From Owenia fusiformis (Eukaryota > Annelida > Polychaeta > Sabellida > Oweniidae), in the NCBI GenBank assembly GCA_903813345.2, contig CAIIXF020000011.1, positions 31,240,166-31,304,165 on the forward strand: DNA of 64,000 nt, given 5' to 3'. The translations under genes were made by a program, and so were the position numbers. This document shows positions 57,097 through 64,000 of the stretch, piece by piece. The first letter of the stretch is position 1. Each line of letters starts with the position of its first letter. The notes below the pieces were generated by a model that was not told where the DNA came from, ran no database searches, and saw only the letters and a list, made by a program, of their open reading frames with translations.

Positions 57097-58606
57097 CCTT
57101 ATTTGGTAAAATTATGGTTGCTTTGGCAAACAAAATTAGGGTACCGTGTGCTTTTATGATGTCATAAGGTGCTTTGTGTATGGAATATCATTTTGACAAA
57201 AAAAGCAATTTTGGGTCAAAATGGAAGGCCAACTAAAAATAAAACAGGTGCTTTGGGTTTGCTAGAAAGAATGTGTACAGGTGGTACAAACACTTTAAAT
57301 AAGGAGGCACAAGAATTCTCCATTTCGCTGTTCGCTCTTTGAATCAGAACGTTCGCATATATGGTGCATATATGTACTCAAAAAGGACAAAATTTGATTG
57401 GTCAATATTTTTCAACGATGCATTTCGTGTAGCTATTTGTGAGACCCGAAAGTTCTAAATCAAATTAATTACGCAATTTTGTTTTTACACCCGCAAGCTA
57501 AATAAAAAAATGACACCATCGGAATTCTTCTTCTTTGTCATTGAATTAATAGTCAGTATACCAGATTTAATCAATAAAAGATTATACAATTAACAACAAA
57601 ATTCGGAAACGAGTATGTAAGATTTGCTTTCGAACCACTAAACTTGACCTAGATAATAGCGACGTGTCTTCTTTGGTCAAATGCTCAGTTGTTTGTGGGT
57701 TTTCAACGTAACTCTATAATGTAATATGAAGATGAGTACTTTTATTCAGTTGTTGCATCGATGTTACAGTTTGTAGTGCGGTAATATTGGCATGAACGTG
57801 TTGAAAGTCGAATGGAATTGCTTTTTCCAATATGGCGACTAGTCACGTGACTTCTTCTCTTCCGGAATATACTCCCATTTTCAATCATTGTTTTCACCCC
57901 GTTAGGAGCCAATAAAATGAAAAAAAATATATGTTATATAAAGATTATTAAAAGACTAATTGTTTCTGATAGTTTGTTTTCTCCGATCGCATGGAGATTC
58001 GATCGAAAATATCGCTTGAAAAATGGGTATGAAAATCCCCATGTTAAACCAACGGGGAAAAACAAGGTAGAAAAATTTTGTTCCCCCGCGAACTGCATCA
58101 TGGGAAATATTTTGACCTTATAAGGAAAAACTTTCGCGCCATCTTTATTAGAGATTCAATACTACCGAATCCGCGATTTTAAGAATTGAAGATTTGCCCA
58201 GATCTGGCAGGAACACTCTCATCACACCTGGAATTATCAATGATATAAAGATGAAGAAGTCTGAGTCCTCCAGACCCAGACCTACAAAGCAGTATTCAGT
58301 TCTTGGGTAGCAAAACACAAGAAATGTATATCATATGGAGGTGCTTAGTTTGTAGAAAAACCAATAGAGAGCCGAATAATCATTCCAATTAAAATATTTC
58401 AATAATAAGCCGCTAAACTAGCACACTTGAAAGTGACCTGACCTACCTGCGTCACAAGCACGGAAACATGTCTCATTTAGATAGTTTATGACTTTCACTG
58501 GTGAAAATTGTAGAAAACATTCCTTGATATTATGGTAACATAAATATTAGAAACTCTTAAAATGAGATCAAAGTGCACCTTATTCTATGAACCATTCTCG
58601 TATATT

Positions 58607-61600
58607 TCATTGAATTGATCGATCAAGACACTTTTTAGCAAAATGAGTCATTTTATACAATGGAATAATAACATTTCCCCACTGATTAATAATATTCAAC
58701 TTTTTTTTCTCAAGACTTCATTTTGCATGTAAATATAGGTTGGTTTCTCAAAAGTTAATGTGACTTTGAAAGTATTTCATATTCTTCTACAGACTTCATT
58801 AGAGATGCATCAATCCTATGGGTTTGTAAATAAAGATATAAATAAAGATACAATGAATCTATACACCGTTGTTGTTCTACGTATGTATCTGGCTGTTGAT
58901 GAATTGATTGGAATTGCTTGTAACTCCAGGTATGTCTGTATAATCAATAGAGACTTCCCTTACATAATTGATCACCTTCTTGAAATCAAGAAGATGGGTT
59001 TCATAATGTATAGCTGCATACTTAGGATTAATTTTCATTTTTTGATGAAGCTATAAATAATGGATATGACACTACATGCACTTGTATATACAGTACTTGA
59101 ATTACTAAAACAAGTAATTCAAAATTGTTTCTGTTTGGAATTCTTTGTAAGAATCAATTGAAAACCTGCTGCGAGGTGTGAAACAAAACCAATTCTCTTA
59201 GAATTACTGTTATTATAATACAGCAAATTCTTAAGTTCACTGATGTTCATCCATGATACTGTCAATAATAAGACAATAGACAGTTCTGTTATAATACAAT
59301 ACAGAAACAATGAATTGAGTTTTAAAATGGATCAGGAGAATTTATTTCCATCCTCCAAACACAGGCCTCCAGAACTCATACCTCGTTCTTCTGGAAGAAA
59401 GGAATGTAGTGGATGGTGACTGGAGCCCTGTTTTCGAAGGATGATTTATTTCCAAAGAAATGTAATGATGACGTGGTGTGAATTCTGCAATTAACCTGTA
59501 ACCATTCCTGCAGAATTTGATTGAGTATTTCAACTTGATCAGAAAGCATACTTTTTCATGAATACTCATCATATACTACTACATCAACCATTCAAAATCA
59601 AAATTATGTGTACAACCAAAGGTGTATCACTTTTAACTCCTATGACTTAGGTATATTCTGACATATTCTGAATATGAACATACATATTATTAACATACTG
59701 TACTTCTACTTAATTTGGCGGCTATTCTAATTTGGGGGATCCGCCAAATTCAATATTTCATATTTCAATCGTGAATATACAAGGGCCGATCCAGAAGTTC
59801 TGATAAAAATGCTCTAACTTAAACGTTTATCATTCATTTTCTACAATATTTTCAGAGTAACTGGGTCATTCATTCCCTCATAAGATATAAAAAATTAAGT
59901 AGCTTCAAATTAAGTAGAAGTACAATACAGTACAAAGACATGACACACAACCTTTATTACTTTTTCTATCCTTATAAGATCTTAAATCATGTCATGAAAA
60001 TATTTGTAAGCACAAGTGCCTGAAGGGGAAATACCAAAAAGTATAAAAATACTTTTAGGAAATAAACAGGGTTAAGTGCATAACTGATCACACGGATCAA
60101 ACCCACAACATACAAAAAATGCCCTAACATGCATGAAAAATGTCTATTGACCCACTCCTGAAAATATAAGTAAATCTTATATTCGAATCCTATTTGCCAA
60201 TAGATTAAATACAGCTAGATAGCATATTCAACTGCTTGGAAAATTACAAAAATAAATTTTCCTCAAGAAATCAAGAAAACAATCCAGTGTATCAATTGTT
60301 AGGATGAATTATCATTTTGCCAGACAATACTACATGTGTAATAATTACATCTTTAATTTGATTTACGGCACATTGATGCAAACCAATCAAATTATCTCAA
60401 GTTCTGTTCTGTAGAATGTGGAATGTCATGAATGTGGAAATACATCTTGGATTTCTAAGATATGAAACCAAACTGTGGTCATATTCATTTACAATGTATT
60501 AAGGTAAAGTTTCTCGTGTAAAAATAAATCTTGCAGATTTGTTGAATTTTCTACCTGATTTACCTGAACTTTATAGACAGAACATCTCTGAGAATATAAT
60601 CGAAATCGAGTGATCTGCACAGGTTTGTATCGCAAAACCTTTCTGAACACCTCTCTAAGCTGAACACCTCTCAATGTGAATGCTTTCTCAATCCAAAATT
60701 TTTCTCCCAATGATTCACTTATTTAAACAATGCATTAACATACAAAATGTCACCACCTGCCATTTGTTACAGATGTCGAACACCAACCACCAGGAACCGA
60801 ATACCAACTGCTGAACAATGTCCACAAAAAACTGATTTTTAACAGCTGCTTATCCGAACACTTTTAGCCAGTATCCAGTGGTGTTTTGATAAGACTGGTT
60901 TTACTGTATTTTTTTCTTTTATGTGTTCTTTTCTGTTTGAAAAATGAAAAGGTTACCTCGAGTTCAAACATTTTTCTTTAAGTTTAAGGACACTTTGATA
61001 TGGATCTTGTGAATTCATTGTTTTTGCAGTAAAAACGAATTAGTTATGAGTCACTGAGTTCAATATTTATTGAATGCCTTTTACAATAAAAAAAATTCAT
61101 AAAAGTCAAATTAATAGACCAATAAGCGAATGAATTTTAATGTTTCCTTAAATAATGGTAAATGGGCATAAAATACATTTTTATACTTTAGTATTGAGGA
61201 GATCAACTTGAACCTTAAATGTACCATGGTCATAAAAGTTTTTATAGTTGTTTTGACCACTTTTCTCTGACCAGGGCCATGCAATTTTTACCTATCATTC
61301 AAAATGATTTACAAGTATGTAAATACAATCCCACCCCAGTGCAGGTGCTTCATACATTCATATAGTAGCCATATATTTGAGAGAAATATCACAATTATCA
61401 AAAAATACACTTAATATAAATTATTTGTAACCCTTTTACAATGCATATCTGTGCATGTATATACATACCAGTAAAAGCCAACCAAGTTATTTTCCATAGA
61501 GCCCCTGACTTAAAACTTCAATAAAAATAGGTCCTAATGAAGCGCTGCCCTGGTTCAGTGATTCTAGTTACATGTACTCAGTATAGAAAAATCACTAAAC

Positions 61601-64000
61601 AAGATTTTTTGCTCTGGTGGTTGCAAAATGAATATAGTCCCCGATCTGATTTCCAAAAGGGCTCTAGAAAAGGGGTTTTGTTGTCCGGTACTTTCCCACA
61701 TAAAATGATTGTACCGTTTGAAAGAACAGACTTCCCTCTTAAAGAAAACACCTCTTCTATTGATGTAAACAGGGGCAAAAGGCACCAAAACGGGGTTAGA
61801 CAAGGTGGCATTCTGAAGTCTCACTTTCTTGTCATCACGATTCCAGGTAAACCATTAGACGGATTTACTTCAAATTTTCACACATGTTACATGGTAAGAA
61901 GTTCTAGAGCTGATTAACTTTGCGGCGGCCATCTTGCATTCTGGCGGCCATCTTGGAATTTTTTCAGATGAATATTGTCATCGCGATTCCACAAAAACCA
62001 CAAACCAGATGTACTTCAAATGTTCACACATGTAACATGGTAAAAAGTCCTAGACCTCATTATTTTTTCGGTGGCCATCTTGCATTCTGGCAGCCATCTT
62101 GGAAGTTTAAAGATAAATCTTGTCATCACGATTTCAGGAAAACCAAACGGATTTACTTCAAATTTTCACACATATTACATGGTAAGAAGTTCTAGCGCTA
62201 ATTAACCTTCGGTGGCCATCTTGCATTCTGGCGGCCATCTTGGAAGTTTTTTGGATAAATCTTGTCATTGTGATTCCAGGAAAACCACTTTACTGATTTT
62301 CTTGAAACTTTTACACATGTTACAAGGAAGGTTACATGCTACCTTTAATATTGATATAAACAGGGGCAAAAGGCAGTAAAGTGGGGTTACACAAGGTGGT
62401 ATTCTAAGGAGAATGTTATCTATTTTTCTGTATTTTAAACCACATAATTTGACATAAATGCATATTTGGTGTATGATATCATGTTTTATATTGATAGAAA
62501 CATGGACAAGAGGCGCTACAATGGAGTAACACATGGTGATATTCTAAAATACATATTTTTACTCTGCTTCTGTACTTTATACCACTTAAATGCATTTTGT
62601 GTATGACATCGATTGATTTTTAGAATAAATAACTATATTTCATCAAAAGATTATTGAAAACGTCAAACATTTCTTTGAAATCCATTATTGCACAGTGATT
62701 TTTGAGAGCGAAATGTATGCTAAATTGGCCTTGATCTGAGTATATAACGGAATTAAAGCTCTTTTAAACGAAAATGTAAATGTGTGGAAAACCTTTCACT
62801 GTGCATCATGTCAACAAAATGTTCTTCATGCAGTTGAATTATCTTCTGGACAGGTGATCACACAGAAGGAGAGACCTGCGTATCATATCCTTACTAAATA
62901 TAAACAAAAATGACAAATGAGAAAGGAATAAAGTGTAAAGCAACCTAGTGGGAAAAGCAAACTGTAAAGTGTAAAACTGGCAAACAAAAATTAAACCTGA
63001 ATATCCCAAGATAATAATCTAATATGGGATTAAAATTGAAAATAATGATATCCAATACTCATAAGATCAAAAATAGTTGTAGATACTATAGTACTCATAA
63101 AAGCTGCAGATAACGTTTCTTCATCGGGAAAGCAAGCTGTCTCTTAGTCAGATATTAACTAACGAGCTGGTTCAGATCACCAACATGTCAAACTATGTGA
63201 ATGGGCTCTGTATCCACAATGTTGCGAGTTCGAGACACATGTGCTCTTTGCGTTTAAAAATCAACAAAAATCACTTAAACCTGCACTAAAACTGTGTGTC
63301 AGATCGATATAAGTATAGGGTTTGGAAACTAATTGTACCAACAAAAAGAACTTAAAAAACACTGCTACAATATCAACATAAGATTTCAATAGTAGTGACG
63401 ATGCAGAAACATGCAAAATGTCACCACACCTTGTTAAGTATACAGTACACATTAACTACTGAACAGTGTCAAGATAAACGTTCGAAGACTATATAATTTA
63501 ACAGTCATAAAAGTAAAATAAACCTGTTTATAAAGTGGTCTTAACAAGACTAGAATTTAACAGTCATAAAACCTAAAAAAAAATATACCAGGAAGGGACC
63601 ATTGTGAATGTAAATGTATAAAGCACGGATGCCATAGGAAACGGAACAAAAGTTATAACAGAACCTAGCATGGAGAAAGAATAACTGGTAAATTGTAATA
63701 AAAATAGTACAGATCATGATCTAACATGACATAGTATGCCTTACAACTCATCCTCCCTAACATTATTAAAGACTACTAAAGTATATTATAGTGATCCACT
63801 CGATTATGCTGGTTACCTAAACGGTTTGTTTCGGTAACAAAATGTGGGAACATCGAAGGTATGATTTTTCCTTTCACACTTTGTAGGCAGAATTCCCACG
63901 ACATTTTTTCTCACAAACGTGTATCAGTATCATATGTTTAAGAAAGTGTGCATATTTGCAAACAAATAGTTCAGAAGACAACATAATCGTACATTTAATT
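58607..64000. other. Repeat-bearing region with no supported gene
   Basis: About 5.4 kb upstream (minus sense) of the channel. It may contain non-coding 5' exons or promoter sequence of that gene, but none can be identified. It holds AATTTGGCGG fragments near 59715, GAACACCTCTC repeats near 60590-60690, and the CGGCCATCTTG array at 61750-62530. Open frames here are short and lack family features. Confidence 0.55.
61750..62530. repeat. Tandem repeat with GGCGGCCATCTTG pairs
   Basis: Units of about 145 bases contain GGCCATCTTGCATTCTGGC, GGCCATCTTGGAA and CACACATGTTACATGGTAAG at about 61922, 62070 and 62212. A second motif, AAACAGGGGCAAAAGGC...CACAAGGTGG, recurs at about 61757, 62350 and, diverged, 62490. 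Confidence 0.7.

Larger units (their letters stand above)
50639..58600. mobile_element. About 8-kb composite bounded by mariner-like terminal repeats
   Basis: The left end CGAGGGTGGTTCATAAATTA and right-end inverse CGAGAATGGTTCATAGAATA, both followed by AAGGTGCACTTTGATCTCAT, are flanked by TA (50637-50638, 58601-58602). No complete mariner transposase is visible inside. It contains the opposed repeat arms, the GC-rich minisatellite and the LINE fragment listed separately. A short frame at about 58190-58310 (EDLPRSGR...) is reminiscent of Tc1-like transposase linkers but too weak to call. Confidence 0.65.

Noticed and set aside
57830-57870. Promoter of an unseen gene: CACGTGAC near CTTCCGGAA
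   Set aside because: The motifs are promoter-like, but the region lies inside the mariner-bounded composite and no first exon was found on either strand. It could be a distant start for the channel but cannot be shown.
58190-58310. Transposase fragment (EDLPRSGR followed by an LITP-like stretch)
   Set aside because: It resembles the linker of Tc1-like transposases, but only about 20 residues match by eye and the frame stops soon after. Too weak to annotate.
63150-63260. tRNA or tRNA-derived SINE suggested by GCGAGTTCGAGACAC
   Set aside because: The B-box resemblance is partial, no A-box or cloverleaf could be folded, and no 3' tail is visible.

Overview
The window is animal (metazoan) nuclear DNA. 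It is AT-rich, its genes are split by GT-AG introns, and it is heavily loaded with short inverted-repeat DNA transposons and satellite arrays. Protein-level similarity is clearly bilaterian but not vertebrate. The repeat style (tandem blocks with CCGCCATCTTG and (GGAC)n tails) is what I associate with marine lophotrochozoans, probably a bivalve mollusc. That placement is inference. I see no bacterial operons, CRISPR array, rRNA or convincing tRNA.

Four protein-coding genes could be rebuilt exon by exon, each with a continuous reading frame across consistent splice phases. (1) 531-4190, plus strand: a Vestigial-like (VGLL) transcription cofactor, four coding exons, 317 aa, with the TEAD-binding TONDU motif. 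(2) 9915-14300, minus strand: a mitochondrial [2Fe-2S] ferredoxin of the adrenodoxin (FDX1) type, four exons, 169 aa. (3) 14837-17353, plus strand: radial spoke head protein 3 (RSPH3), five exons, 404 aa, divergent from FDX1 across a 536-bp shared promoter holding an RFX X-box match and an ETS-like site. (4) 21778-50570, minus strand: a complete 24-exon SLO/BK-type calcium-activated potassium channel, 1134 aa. Its pore, RCK domains and calcium bowl are intact, but an alanine replaces a key S4 arginine.

The channel gene is 29 kb long mainly because of repeats. Its introns hold an 82-bp minisatellite made from a piece of one of its own exons (47039-48685), a 4.25-kb foldback transposon (36868-41122), an 888-bp near-perfect palindrome (29008-29895), a mariner deletion derivative (31402-32339), three other tandem arrays and two copies of a small element with 5-bp target duplications. 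Immediately upstream of its first coding exon lies a ~8-kb composite (50639-58600) bounded by mariner-like inverted repeats. It contains opposed arms of a ~600-bp repeat around a GC-rich minisatellite, with a LINE 3' end inserted in one arm.

The spaces between genes (about 4850-9900, 17600-21770 and 58600-64000) hold transposon debris and short inverted repeats; I could not support further genes there. The most unusual signal is the exon-derived minisatellite: its three recurrent variable sites all fall on synonymous third codon positions of the parental exon.
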